64,000 nucleotides of DNA from CAXBNB01 sp049115735 (lineage in GTDB: Bacteria > Bacteroidota > Bacteroidia > Cytophagales > Cyclobacteriaceae): assembly GCA_049115735.1 (NCBI GenBank), contig JAGDZP010000014.1, positions 1-64,000 on the forward strand. Direction: 5' to 3'. A program made the position numbers and the translations under genes. Positions 44,249 through 53,163 of this stretch are shown in pieces. Within the stretch, counting starts at the first letter, position 1, and every line of letters begins with the position of its first letter. The notes under the pieces are model-generated. The model did not search any database. It had not been told where the DNA came from and worked only from the letters and a program-made list of their open reading frames with translations.

Positions 44249-45892
44249 ATGAGATTCGACTCACCTCTCAGCGCTTTTCTACACTGGGAATCAACCACAC
44301 CAGACAACCTATTATTTAATCAACCCTTCGAAAGTGGGATGAAAACTTACACTTATAAGGAAGCTGGTGAAGAAATAAGGAAAATAGCTGCAGCGCTAAA
44401 AGACCTGAATTATCCTGCCAAAAGTAAAATTGCTATGCTTTCCAAGAATTGTGCTCATTGGATAATGTCAGATTTGGCAGTTCAAATGGCCGGGCACGTA
44501 ACAGTGCCAATATACCCTACTGTCAATGAAAAGACTATTTATGAAATTGTTACCCATAGTGAGTCAAAGGCAGCAATAGTTGGAAAACTAGACGACTATC
44601 CGGCACAGAAAGAGGGACTGAGAGATGTATTAAGAATAGGCGTAAAGGCCTACGGAATAAATGAAGAGGAGAGCTGGGAAAATATGGTCGAAACTCATGA
44701 ACCATTAACCGATACTCCGGATCAAACACCCGATGAATTATTGACCATCATGTATACTTCTGGTACTACGGGCTCACCAAAAGGTGTTATGCATAAGGTT
44801 GGTTCATTCACATTATTGGCTAATACGGCTGTTGAAACATTCAACATTCAAGTCAAAAATCCGAGCTTTTTCTCCTATCTGCCATTAACGCACATAGCCG
44901 AACGAGTTGGGATAGAATTGTATGGACTGTTTGTGGGCGGCAACTTCACATTTCCTTTGTCGCTTGAGACATTCGCGCAAGACCTGGCGGCCACACAACC
45001 GCATAGTTTTTTTGCAGTACCCAGAATATGGGCAAAGTTTCAGGAGGGCGTATTGTCAAAAATGCCTCAGAAGAAACTCGACACCTTGCTGAGCATTCCA
45101 ATAATAAATAATATCGTGCGTAAGAAAATTAAGGCCAAACTAGGCCTTTCAAGAGCTGTTACAATCTTCTCTGGAGCAGCTCCATTGGCCTTAAATGTAT
45201 TGGAATGGTATAAAAAACTAGGAATTGAGATACTTCAAGCCTACGGAATGACTGAAGATTGTGTACTTGCGCATTTTAACCTGCCTGGTGCTAACAAACT
45301 TGGAACAGTAGGCAAACCCTTACCCGGACTGACGGCTAAGCTTTCGCCAGAAGGAGAAATTCTTGTAAAAAGTGAATGCCTAATGTTGGGGTACTACAAG
45401 GAACCGGAAATGACAGCTGAGGTATTTACCGAAGATGGGTTTCTGAAAACCGGAGATATTGGAGAATATGATCACGAAGGCTATCTGTCCATTACCGGAA
45501 GGATTAAAGATCAATTTAAAACGGACAAAGGCAAATACATTTCACCAGCACCCATTGAAATGCAATTGACTAAAAATCCTGATGTAGAACTGGTGTGCGT
45601 CGTAGGCATGGGCATTCCTCAACCTATAGCATTGGTAGTTGCGTCCGAATCCGGAAAACAAAAAGGAAGAGAGGCTATAGCAGAAAGCCTGATTCAAACT
45701 GTTGAGGCCTTGAACCCTAGCCTTGAAAAAGTAGAGAAAATAGAAAAAGTAGTGGTAATGAGTGAAGAGTGGTCTATTGACAATGGACTACTGACACCAA
45801 CGCTTAAGGTTAAAAGAAATAGCGTAGAGAAGATACATATGCCGATGTATAAAGCATGGTTTGATTCTGAAGAAAAGGTGATTTTTGAGTAA
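44249..45892 (+). CDS. AMP-dependent synthetase, long-chain fatty-acid-CoA ligase type
   Basis: The only plus-strand gene in the window encodes 547 residues of the ANL adenylating superfamily. The ATP-binding P-loop is YTSGTTGSPKG (169-179). The A5-type motif QAYGMTED and the A7/A8 motifs LKTGDIGEYD and ITGRIKDQFKTDKGKYISPAP follow. The last contains the hinge of the mobile C-terminal domain. The shape matches bacterial FadD/FadD15-like ligases that activate fatty acids in the cytoplasm. It has its own promoter region and no functional link to neighbours. Confidence 0.93.
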   Translation: MRFDSPLSAFLHWESTTPDNLLFNQPFESGMKTYTYKEAGEEIRKIAAALKDLNYPAKSKIAMLSKNCAHWIMSDLAVQMAGHVTVPIYPTVNEKTIYEIVTHSESKAAIVGKLDDYPAQKEGLRDVLRIGVKAYGINEEESWENMVETHEPLTDTPDQTPDELLTIMYTSGTTGSPKGVMHKVGSFTLLANTAVETFNIQVKNPSFFSYLPLTHIAERVGIELYGLFVGGNFTFPLSLETFAQDLAATQPHSFFAVPRIWAKFQEGVLSKMPQKKLDTLLSIPIINNIVRKKIKAKLGLSRAVTIFSGAAPLALNVLEWYKKLGIEILQAYGMTEDCVLAHFNLPGANKLGTVGKPLPGLTAKLSPEGEILVKSECLMLGYYKEPEMTAEVFTEDGFLKTGDIGEYDHEGYLSITGRIKDQFKTDKGKYISPAPIEMQLTKNPDVELVCVVGMGIPQPIALVVASESGKQKGREAIAESLIQTVEALNPSLEKVEKIEKVVVMSEEWSIDNGLLTPTLKVKRNSVEKIHMPMYKAWFDSEEKVIFE

Positions 45893-45923
45893 GCGTTAAA
45901 AGTGCTTTCTGCTATTGCTAATA

Positions 45924-45955
45924 CTGGGTTATCAGGCTTGAGATAACTGTCCCAG
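45924..45955 (+). terminator. Possible terminator hairpin of the ligase gene
   Basis: CTGGG-TTATC pairs with GATAA-CCCAG across an eight-base loop, with a four-base bulge. There is no T-run, so it may be a factor-dependent or 3'-stabilising structure. The remaining 45956-46184 shows no gene. Confidence 0.35.
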
Positions 45956-46184
45956 AGAGTTGTTAAGGAATCCCATCAGGCGTCCGAAGAAAAGACTTAG
46001 ATTTAATCAACTACTTTTTTTTAATATTTTCTGATCGAATTCGCGCTTCTCCAACATTAGCAAATGAAGTTAAGTAATACGCTAATATTTTTTAATAAAT
46101 ATTGTGAAATCGTCCTTTACATTCCATTAACAAGTGATACTGAGGGTTGAGTTTGGGTGTTGGCTTAGTGAGAAAAACGGATTA

Positions 46185-46421
46185 TCAAAATCCTGTTAGC
46201 TCAACACCATATTCTTCATACATACGCTTGTACCTATGTCCGTAGCGATGATGACCTTTCAGCCATTCATAGTCATCATAATCCTTAATATCATCAGCCT
46301 CAATCAACATTCCCTCTCTGATAAGTTGCTCTTGGAGTTCTGAAACTGAAATATTCTGTACTGGTAAATCTTTTGAAAGGGCCTGGGTCACAGCCAGGCC
46401 TGCAGCATGTCCAGCCTGCAT
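46185..46421 (-). pseudogene. C-terminal remnant of an FAD-dependent oxidoreductase
   Basis: The 78-residue frame begins MQAGHAAGLAVTQAL, the conserved segment that ends the FAD-binding fold of FAD_oxidored-type proteins (usually MxTGQAAGxAAAL), and continues with ELQEQLIREGM. Everything upstream, including the dinucleotide-binding N-terminus, is missing: an in-frame stop lies four codons before the ATG. It is the last piece of locus B, 57 bases after the heparinase-like gene. It is most likely a deletion remnant. Confidence 0.7.
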
Positions 46422-46478
46422 CCACGTCTTTCAAATTTTATCGATCAGCAAAAACATTATTTCAGATTTCTTTACTAT

Positions 46479-48296
46479 TCACCATTCTTTCGAAGCTGAC
46501 CAGCTAATATTCGGATGACTCATTCCTTTTGTCTGAAGGGTCATAATCACCGATATCTCACCGTCACAGGAAATATCTATGGCCGTTGTATTGGCATATT
46601 TTTTACCACCATAACCAATGCCCGTATTATGGGCTACAGTCTTTCCCCCATACCTCAAGACTTCCGTTGACACATTTACTTGCTTTGTATTTCGCACAAT
46701 AGCCTTCAACGTTGCACCATTAGGCGCGTTAAGCAAAAACCCATTTTTCAATATGGTCACCTCATTAAACTCAGGGGTATTCATACGCCAGGTTTTTCCA
46801 TTTTCAGACTTATCCTCAATAATAAAGACAGCTTCAGCGCCGGTTCTTTGAGAATAGTCCACAGTAAATTTCCTCCTATGGTTTTTAACTCCCATGCAAC
46901 TTCCCGTCCCTAAACCAAAGCCAGAACCGTCCTTTTCAAATTTGTAGTCGATCAGTTTTCCTTCCACTCCCTTCTGTTTTTGCTTCTGCCAATTTCCATC
47001 TGGAAATAAATTCGTCTGCCCGGCCACCTGGCCCGTTCTACCTGCCCCAATCGCCCAAAGGCTTCCCAGACCCATTATTCTAAAAGTCAAATTATCAGGA
47101 CCAGCATGGCCATGAATTCTTTTGGAAGAGGTATTGAAACATGCTACTATGTCATTCTCATCCTTGAATCCATTTCTAAATAAAACTACCCCCTGAGTGT
47201 CGTCAGCATAGTTTAAGAAACCCCCTTCATTGGGGCTTTTGGTTTTGACATCTTGTGCACTAAGAGCCAAGGCAAGAAAATCATCCTGATAGTCTTCAGA
47301 TTTCTTAAGATACTCCAACATCCATTTCAAATATGGCCGCAATGTGTCCGGCATTAGTCGCATACCAAAGGCGAAATGGCTGATGCCGGAGTTTGCATTA
47401 TCATCACCCAAATCCGGTTTGATTCCGAACGCATGTCCATTGTCCATATTCACTGTGGCGGTAATATGCTGATCCAATGAATGCAGCAATTGTGGGGCAT
47501 AGTTCTCCAAATCGAAAGCTGCATTCTGGCCGGAGCTGTTTTGCAAAGAAATGATGGCAGGACACACGAACATGAAATCGTAAACATGATACCCCAATGT
47601 TTCGCTAAACCATCCCTTTGGAGTGAAAGCCATTTTCAGGTGGTCACGCAAACGTTCTTTCGAATCCCAGCGAAAAGCCTTCACATTCTTTTTCATTGTT
47701 GATTGATCCAGGTATTCTTCATCGATTACACTGGCCGCCAGGGCAACACTGCCATAGCGCACTCCCATCCAATTACTCTCCAAATGATAATTTGCTGCGG
47801 CCCCCATGTTGTTGTTGACAGATGACATTAGGTCATAAAGGGCATTGTTGACAAACCGGAGTTGAGTATCTGTCCACAGATTGAAAGAAAAATCATAAGC
47901 ATAAGCAAGCTCGCACAATACATGGGCACGGGTCAGCCCTTTTGAGAAAGGATTTTGAACAAATTTTGTGTCCGCCACCAATTCACTGATGTTTTCATAA
48001 GATTCTCCAGCCAACATTTGATCTTGCGTTATTGCAGCCAAAAAAGACTTAAGTTTCACAAGAGTAGCTTTTTCATATATAGTGCTGCCCGCTTCATCCA
48101 ATCTAGCCTCTTCCTTTCGGATGCGCTCAAGCATCGTTTTGAAAGGTTCTTTCTTGATTTTTTCTCGTAAAATTTCCAATTCACCTCCGGTAATAAGCCC
48201 ACGTGGATGAGTCGGTAGAGAATTTGAAGATTGCCCAAAAACTGGTAGGGCGGCCACCAATACCAACAGGCATACGGTGAAGGTTTTTAGTTTCAT
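46479..48296 (-). CDS. Heparinase II/III-like secreted polysaccharide lyase candidate
   Basis: The 605-residue protein has a cleavable signal peptide (VLVAALPVFGQ). An alpha/alpha toroid (about 30-340) with ANYHLESNWMG and ETLGYHVYDF precedes a beta-sandwich domain. The latter starts with the heparinase II/III motif HGHAGPDNLTFRIMG (about 393-407). Asn/His/Tyr residues in these motifs are the usual lyase catalytic set. Related families cleave uronic-acid polymers (alginate, heparin, ulvan-like). In locus B it may remove uronic acid side chains or act on an associated polymer. It cannot be assigned to a PL family by eye. Confidence 0.75.
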   Translation of the reverse strand: MKLKTFTVCLLVLVAALPVFGQSSNSLPTHPRGLITGGELEILREKIKKEPFKTMLERIRKEEARLDEAGSTIYEKATLVKLKSFLAAITQDQMLAGESYENISELVADTKFVQNPFSKGLTRAHVLCELAYAYDFSFNLWTDTQLRFVNNALYDLMSSVNNNMGAAANYHLESNWMGVRYGSVALAASVIDEEYLDQSTMKKNVKAFRWDSKERLRDHLKMAFTPKGWFSETLGYHVYDFMFVCPAIISLQNSSGQNAAFDLENYAPQLLHSLDQHITATVNMDNGHAFGIKPDLGDDNANSGISHFAFGMRLMPDTLRPYLKWMLEYLKKSEDYQDDFLALALSAQDVKTKSPNEGGFLNYADDTQGVVLFRNGFKDENDIVACFNTSSKRIHGHAGPDNLTFRIMGLGSLWAIGAGRTGQVAGQTNLFPDGNWQKQKQKGVEGKLIDYKFEKDGSGFGLGTGSCMGVKNHRRKFTVDYSQRTGAEAVFIIEDKSENGKTWRMNTPEFNEVTILKNGFLLNAPNGATLKAIVRNTKQVNVSTEVLRYGGKTVAHNTGIGYGGKKYANTTAIDISCDGEISVIMTLQTKGMSHPNISWSASKEW

Positions 48297-48342
48297 ATTA
48301 CACTACTATTTTGACTATGAATAAATTTCATTCAAAAATCCT

Positions 48343-49497
48343 TTACATCAATGGGCTAAAATTGCCAGGTATCTCAACCTTACTGCTACCCATAATAGTA
48401 ATCATTTCTTCATCGAGGGTGATTTGTCGGGCTTCCCCAAATTCCTCCGGCACCAAAACATAAAAGCATATCCATGACTTCTCCTTGATCTCTCCGGCAT
48501 CCATCATTTCGAAGGAGTTTCGTCCATAAAAAGTGACATTGTTTTCAAGTAGGAGCTTGTAGGGCTGGCCCAAACCAGTAGTGCCAAACTCCAGACCCTG
48601 TACGAAAGGTTTACCTTCTTTACTGTGATGCCAAACATTTAGCCAGGGATATTCGCTCGTCTTCCAGATGTAGCCGAGCAATAGATTTTGCTGTGGATTG
48701 TGGGCAGTGATCCATCCCGTTTCATCTTCAAAAATATGAGTAGTGACATAACCATCTGTTGAGATGACTGTGCGAAGATCAATATTTCCACCATTGCTCA
48801 TCTTGCCTTCCGGCCACAAAAATGATGAGTCCTCAAGATATTTATAGTTTGTCCTTTGATCGAAACCTCGTGTTGCGTTGGTATTGATTATTGTATTTTC
48901 AGTCAAGAAAGGTGCGGCAATGGTGCCGTGCTGCACAACATTCGACAGCCTGTCAATAGGCTTGTTGTTTTTGAAGGTCTCTTCTACCAAAAAGTAATGG
49001 CCCTGTTTTGGGATAGTAATCTTTCGTGTCACATCGAGGTTCTCAATCGGAGCTTTGCAGCTCATAAGCACCGACATGGCCGAGTTGGCCTCTTGCCTCT
49101 CATCTACCGACCACCGCTCGGTATTCACTTCGCCATTGTGTGGTACGCCCGCAATCATTTCGCCTTTAGATGGAGAGCCCCAGCGACCTGTACAAAGAAA
49201 GTGGCCTGCGAATATGAAGGGACGATTATTTTCAGGCATCTGTTCAGGAGTTAGTTTCCAGACTAAAGGATTCACAGGTTTTTCCTTCACAACTAGATTC
49301 GTGTACATCCCACCTCTCAAATCAACATCCAGGCTGATCTCATTGTTTTCAATAGTTATGCTCACGTTTTCTTGCATCTCAGAAGCAGCGGCTTTTTTTT
49401 CAGCGCAGGAGGATAGCAGGTATGAAATAGCAATAACTGCTATGAAGGAGTAATAAATACCAAAATCAATAATTCTAGTTTTCATGATTCTCTTCAT
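48343..49497 (-). CDS. Lipoprotein with aldose-epimerase-like fold, locus B
   Basis: The 384-residue protein has an N-terminal hydrophobic segment and a lipobox at Cys31 (YLLSSCAEKK); an internal ATG at 49485 is an alternative start. The body is all-beta with sequences such as FAGHFLCTGRWGSPSKGEM and VVQHGTIAAPFLTENT, resembling galactose-mutarotase-like supersandwich proteins. Catalytic histidines cannot be assigned with confidence. Its ATG overlaps the GH10-like stop by four bases, so the two are translationally coupled. It may be a mutarotase or a carbohydrate-binding accessory. Confidence 0.6.
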   Translation of the reverse strand: MKRIMKTRIIDFGIYYSFIAVIAISYLLSSCAEKKAAASEMQENVSITIENNEISLDVDLRGGMYTNLVVKEKPVNPLVWKLTPEQMPENNRPFIFAGHFLCTGRWGSPSKGEMIAGVPHNGEVNTERWSVDERQEANSAMSVLMSCKAPIENLDVTRKITIPKQGHYFLVEETFKNNKPIDRLSNVVQHGTIAAPFLTENTIINTNATRGFDQRTNYKYLEDSSFLWPEGKMSNGGNIDLRTVISTDGYVTTHIFEDETGWITAHNPQQNLLLGYIWKTSEYPWLNVWHHSKEGKPFVQGLEFGTTGLGQPYKLLLENNVTFYGRNSFEMMDAGEIKEKSWICFYVLVPEEFGEARQITLDEEMITIMGSSKVEIPGNFSPLM

Positions 49498-50996
49498 AGT
49501 ACTGTCTTGATTACGTGGGAATTAAGCATCTCACTTTCATTGACACTGAAATAATGGCCAATATCCGGTCCTCCGGCTGATGCTAGCCGGGCACTGTACT
49601 GACCGCAATATCCTCTAAAATCTATGAATCCCTTTTTGTCTGCTTTAACCGTCAACCTGGTCTTCCATTGGTTGTGAATCAAATCCTTTATTTTATGGTA
49701 TAATGGAGTAAGCTGGTGGCCGGAATTGGATCCATTCCTAAACTTGACCATAGAACCCATTAATCCCCAGAAATAAAACGAGTGGATATTGGGATGGGCA
49801 AAAGCACACGTAAGGTAGTCTACTACGAACTGATCACGAATTTCTTCCAGCTCTTCTTCACTCAAATGGTCATAATTCTTATTATTGCCAAAACTTCTCC
49901 ATTCTTCAGACTCAACAGCTTTGTTGGCCTTCTTTTTTAGCTCACTGGTTCTTGCCCAAAATTCCGTAACCGATAGTGGTATTTTGGCTTCAGACATTTG
50001 ATCATAGAAGGCCATTTGCTCTGAAGGAGACAGCCAGCCAGTATGGCATTGAATCCCCATTAGATTAGGGCACACTCCGGCATCCCCGAGCCTACCAATC
50101 AGCTCGATATACCTCTTTCGTTGTGATTGAGTGGTGACGCTGCTGCCATCATGCCCCTTCAAACCCTCTTTCTTTACCTCCGATAGCCCATAGTCGTTGA
50201 TAGTGTACAGGGCATTAGGATCTTCTTCTCTGGCCCATGAGATTACCTTTCCAATATAGTCCACCATATTGTCCATGCTTTCGATATAAGGCCATTCCCG
50301 CTTCGAAAGGTTTTTTGGATGCGGCTCCCAAAGCATTTCATTTATAGCATCCCAAATTTTCACTTTCCCCTTATACCGGGCTGCCAGGTTTCTGATTCGT
50401 ACCTCTAAGAATTTGATGTGTGTCTCATAAGGGTATTTTGCCAGCCATTCAGGAATGGCTTTAGGCACTGTCCAATACATTGGATGGCCTTTGGGTACAA
50501 GCTGCTCCGACAAAGCCCAATTGATCGATTCATCCAAATCATCCCATTTCACCTCACCTTGAAAATCCTGGGTTTTGGCTGCATCATTTCTTGGCCGCTC
50601 TGTCCAATAAAGCGTGGTGTTGAGCGAGTTGTATATTTCAGAAAATCTCTTGCGATAGTATTTCAAACGGTCAGTATCACCCATGCCATTGCGCACCATG
50701 GCTGACATAGTCCAGTTGTTATCCCCAAATATAAATTGGTGAGAAAGCTGCTCAACTGCTACTTCCTTACCGATAAGAGGGCTGCCTTCCTTATCCAGAA
50801 ATTGAATCCTGGTATCTCTTTGGCGAACTTGGGAAATATTTTTCTTAGCCTGGTTCAGCGTATCAGAATCTGAGGCGAACCCATACAAGAAATTACTACT
50901 TCCGATACGGGTAGATGAATTGGAATGAATGGCTGGTGCCATCATCGCAGCTGCCACACCTGTTGCCGATTTGAGTATGAATTTTCTTCTTTTCAT
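49494..50996 (-). CDS. GH10-like endo-glycosidase with twin-arginine-type leader
   Basis: The 500-residue protein begins MKRRKFILKSATGVAAAMM, a Tat-like leader. A short Ig-like region (about 55-90) precedes a GH10-type barrel. The acid/base is E220 (IWDAINEML) and the nucleophile E345 (LSVTEFWAR), with the conserved MGIQCHTGW between them. GH10 enzymes are mostly beta-1,4-xylanases, but this branch is distant. In a galactan-type locus it may cleave another beta-linked backbone. It follows the split GH42 gene by five bases. Confidence 0.8.
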   Translation of the reverse strand: MKRRKFILKSATGVAAAMMAPAIHSNSSTRIGSSNFLYGFASDSDTLNQAKKNISQVRQRDTRIQFLDKEGSPLIGKEVAVEQLSHQFIFGDNNWTMSAMVRNGMGDTDRLKYYRKRFSEIYNSLNTTLYWTERPRNDAAKTQDFQGEVKWDDLDESINWALSEQLVPKGHPMYWTVPKAIPEWLAKYPYETHIKFLEVRIRNLAARYKGKVKIWDAINEMLWEPHPKNLSKREWPYIESMDNMVDYIGKVISWAREEDPNALYTINDYGLSEVKKEGLKGHDGSSVTTQSQRKRYIELIGRLGDAGVCPNLMGIQCHTGWLSPSEQMAFYDQMSEAKIPLSVTEFWARTSELKKKANKAVESEEWRSFGNNKNYDHLSEEELEEIRDQFVVDYLTCAFAHPNIHSFYFWGLMGSMVKFRNGSNSGHQLTPLYHKIKDLIHNQWKTRLTVKADKKGFIDFRGYCGQYSARLASAGGPDIGHYFSVNESEMLNSHVIKTVL

Positions 50997-51000
50997 AGGC

Positions 51001-51933
51001 TTACTTGTTTATCCAGACACTTACTCCTCCGGGTTGTACGGTCTTGTTTCCGAATAGGATCTTAGAATCATTTTTGAGTGGCGCGATAGCTTCCGAAGAG
51101 CTATAGTTTACTGTAATCCAATAGCCATCACGCCACTCTGTGAAGACATAGGAAGGTAAATCCAAAACCTGGACTCCAGCCTCAACAAAGATTTTGTTGA
51201 GTACATCTTTTTCCATTTCACCATCATTTGACCACACACCTATGTAGGTTACACTTCCCTTGTTAGTCTTTCGACGAGTGATCGCACTTGTTCCCTTGTA
51301 GAACTGGTCGCCATAGGTGGCCAATGATTCCGTCCCCGCCTGTGGTTCCAGCCAATCGCCCCACCTGTACCAAGTGTAATCCTTACCGCTGAATTGCACC
51401 TTGCCTGGGTTTTGCGCAGGCAAATGATCAAACTCTGGAATAGACGCTCCTATCAAATCCCAAATTGGTTCCTGATTGTGTGCTTTCCATATATGGCCAT
51501 TCGGATCCTTTTTTGCCGTACGAGAGGATAAGATCAGATTGCCGCCGTTCTCAGCATATTGCTGTAGTTTTTTGATCAAAGCTTTACTCGCTATCTGATA
51601 GGCAGGGACTACCATAAACGGATATTCATTCACATCGAAAGCATCTTCCTCCTGCAAGAAGGTGACTGGACAGCCAAGTCTTTTGAGTGCATTGTAATAG
51701 GTGTAAACATACTGCCAGGCATCAAAGCCCTGATGGTGCCTGTGGTTTTCTATGTCCACCAGGTTATCCATGTTCCATAAGAAAGCGGTCTTACTACCTT
51801 TCACAGATTCAGGTATTTTGGTTGAAACTTTTTGCTTAGCCAATGACGAAATTTCCTCAATGACCTGCACATACTCTTTACCACCGCGTGCTACTGTTTC
51901 ACCATCCGTATCGATTATTCCTTTATGTGTTTG
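51001..51933 (-). pseudogene. C-terminal part of the interrupted GH42 beta-galactosidase
   Basis: Directly after the TAG at 51934-51936, the same frame continues QTHKGIIDTDGETVARGGKEY and then the trimerisation (Rossmann-like) domain and C-terminal beta domain of GH42, ending at 51001. A GTG at 51870 could restart translation (289 residues), but the product would lack the catalytic barrel. The missing residue before QTHKGI is normally Glu, so GAG to TAG is the simplest explanation. Confidence 0.85.
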
Positions 51934-53145
51934 CTAACTACCAAAAAGTGGCTGCCTAAAACGGTAGGCACATGTAAACTCATCGCCCAAACCGTAGCTG
52001 TGCCAAATCCACATCCTAACTGCACCTGGCAAGGGCTGGGGGTTGATGGTACCCCAGTTGATTTGACCGGGCTGCAACTCCATGATGCCCGTACGACCGT
52101 TCACCGATTTGGCTAACTCGTTTGAAAACGACAGTTCCAGGCCACTTCCAAGCCTGAATGCTTTTTCACTGCCATGATCGTTGAGGTATCCAGAAGTCAG
52201 GTACATAGTATGAGAAGCAAAATTCAGATCATTCTTGTTTCGGAAAGGATCAGTGGCTGACAGGAATTTGAAGTAAGCATAATTGGTAGTAACCCATTGG
52301 TCTTTACTAATATATTTTCGCAGTAAATTGGCTTGAAACCTAAGAGCATCTGCCAACCTATCCGCTGTAAACCGGGAGAAATCAAGCAGACCGTGAGGGT
52401 TTGCACCTTGAGGAGTATTTACGGCATTCGGAAGGCCTATCTGATCGAAACTATTATAGGTCTGGGACCAGAATGCTGTGCCCCAGGATTTGTTTAAGGC
52501 TTCAATCTTTCCGTATTTCTTTTCCAGCCAACGCGGGAACTCCTTGGCAGCCTGATCTGAGTAATCGTAAATAGGACCAAAATGTGGTTCGTTATCCAGC
52601 TGCCAACCAACAACGGTCGGATTGTTGCCATAGCGTTGGGCCAGTTTAGTCACTATTTTCTCTACATATTTTAAATATGTCGGATGATTATAGATGGCAT
52701 GTAGGCGTCCACCGTGCTGCTGCTTCAATAGGTTTTTGTCCACCGAAAGTATTTCAGGATACTTTCTAGTCAGCCAGGCTGGAGGGGTCGGTGATGGAGT
52801 ACACATAATTACCTTTAGTCCGTACTTTCCGGCTATTGCAACCACTCTGTCGAGCCATTCGAAATCATATTGACCTTCAACTGGCTCCATTCTCGACCAG
52901 GCGAATTCACCAAAATGAGTAAACTCAAACCCCAGTGAGACCATTCGTTTCAGGTCTGCCTCCCAGTCCGCGTCATCCCAATGCTCCGGATAATAATAAG
53001 CACCAATGGGCATCATTGCATTACCCAAACTGCTCCGAATATCATCACCAGTAAATCGCGATTGCCCAGAACATTCTGATAGAGAGTAAACATAAACCGT
53101 GATTAGCAATATAAGTTTTGAAAAATTAATGCTGGCCCTTATCAT
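51934..53145 (-). CDS. GH42 beta-galactosidase, catalytic part truncated by an in-frame TAG
   Basis: This 403-residue product has a signal peptide and the complete GH42 barrel. The motifs include IGAYYYPEHWDDADWEAD near the N-terminus, the acid/base E186 (VVGWQLDNEPHFG) and the nucleophile E356 (GIMELQPGQINW). It stops at YRFRQPLFGS, precisely where the family continues into the trimerisation domain. The full unbroken frame would be 714 codons (51001-53145), a normal GH42 length. The truncated form probably cannot trimerise. It sits between the GH42-like and GH10-like genes with 18- and 5-base gaps, so locus B is otherwise intact. A sequencing error must be ruled out. Confidence 0.85.
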   Translation of the reverse strand: MIRASINFSKLILLITVYVYSLSECSGQSRFTGDDIRSSLGNAMMPIGAYYYPEHWDDADWEADLKRMVSLGFEFTHFGEFAWSRMEPVEGQYDFEWLDRVVAIAGKYGLKVIMCTPSPTPPAWLTRKYPEILSVDKNLLKQQHGGRLHAIYNHPTYLKYVEKIVTKLAQRYGNNPTVVGWQLDNEPHFGPIYDYSDQAAKEFPRWLEKKYGKIEALNKSWGTAFWSQTYNSFDQIGLPNAVNTPQGANPHGLLDFSRFTADRLADALRFQANLLRKYISKDQWVTTNYAYFKFLSATDPFRNKNDLNFASHTMYLTSGYLNDHGSEKAFRLGSGLELSFSNELAKSVNGRTGIMELQPGQINWGTINPQPLPGAVRMWIWHSYGLGDEFTCAYRFRQPLFGS

Positions 53146-53163
53146 TTTAATAGAAATATTAAA

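Noticed and set aside
22697..51936. TAG recoding as an explanation for the two in-frame TAG codons
   Set aside because: TAG is the normal stop of many intact genes here, for example both the locus A susD and GH50-like genes, the transposase, the TolC-like gene, the peptidase-like permease and the ATPase at 39656. Suppression would extend all of them.
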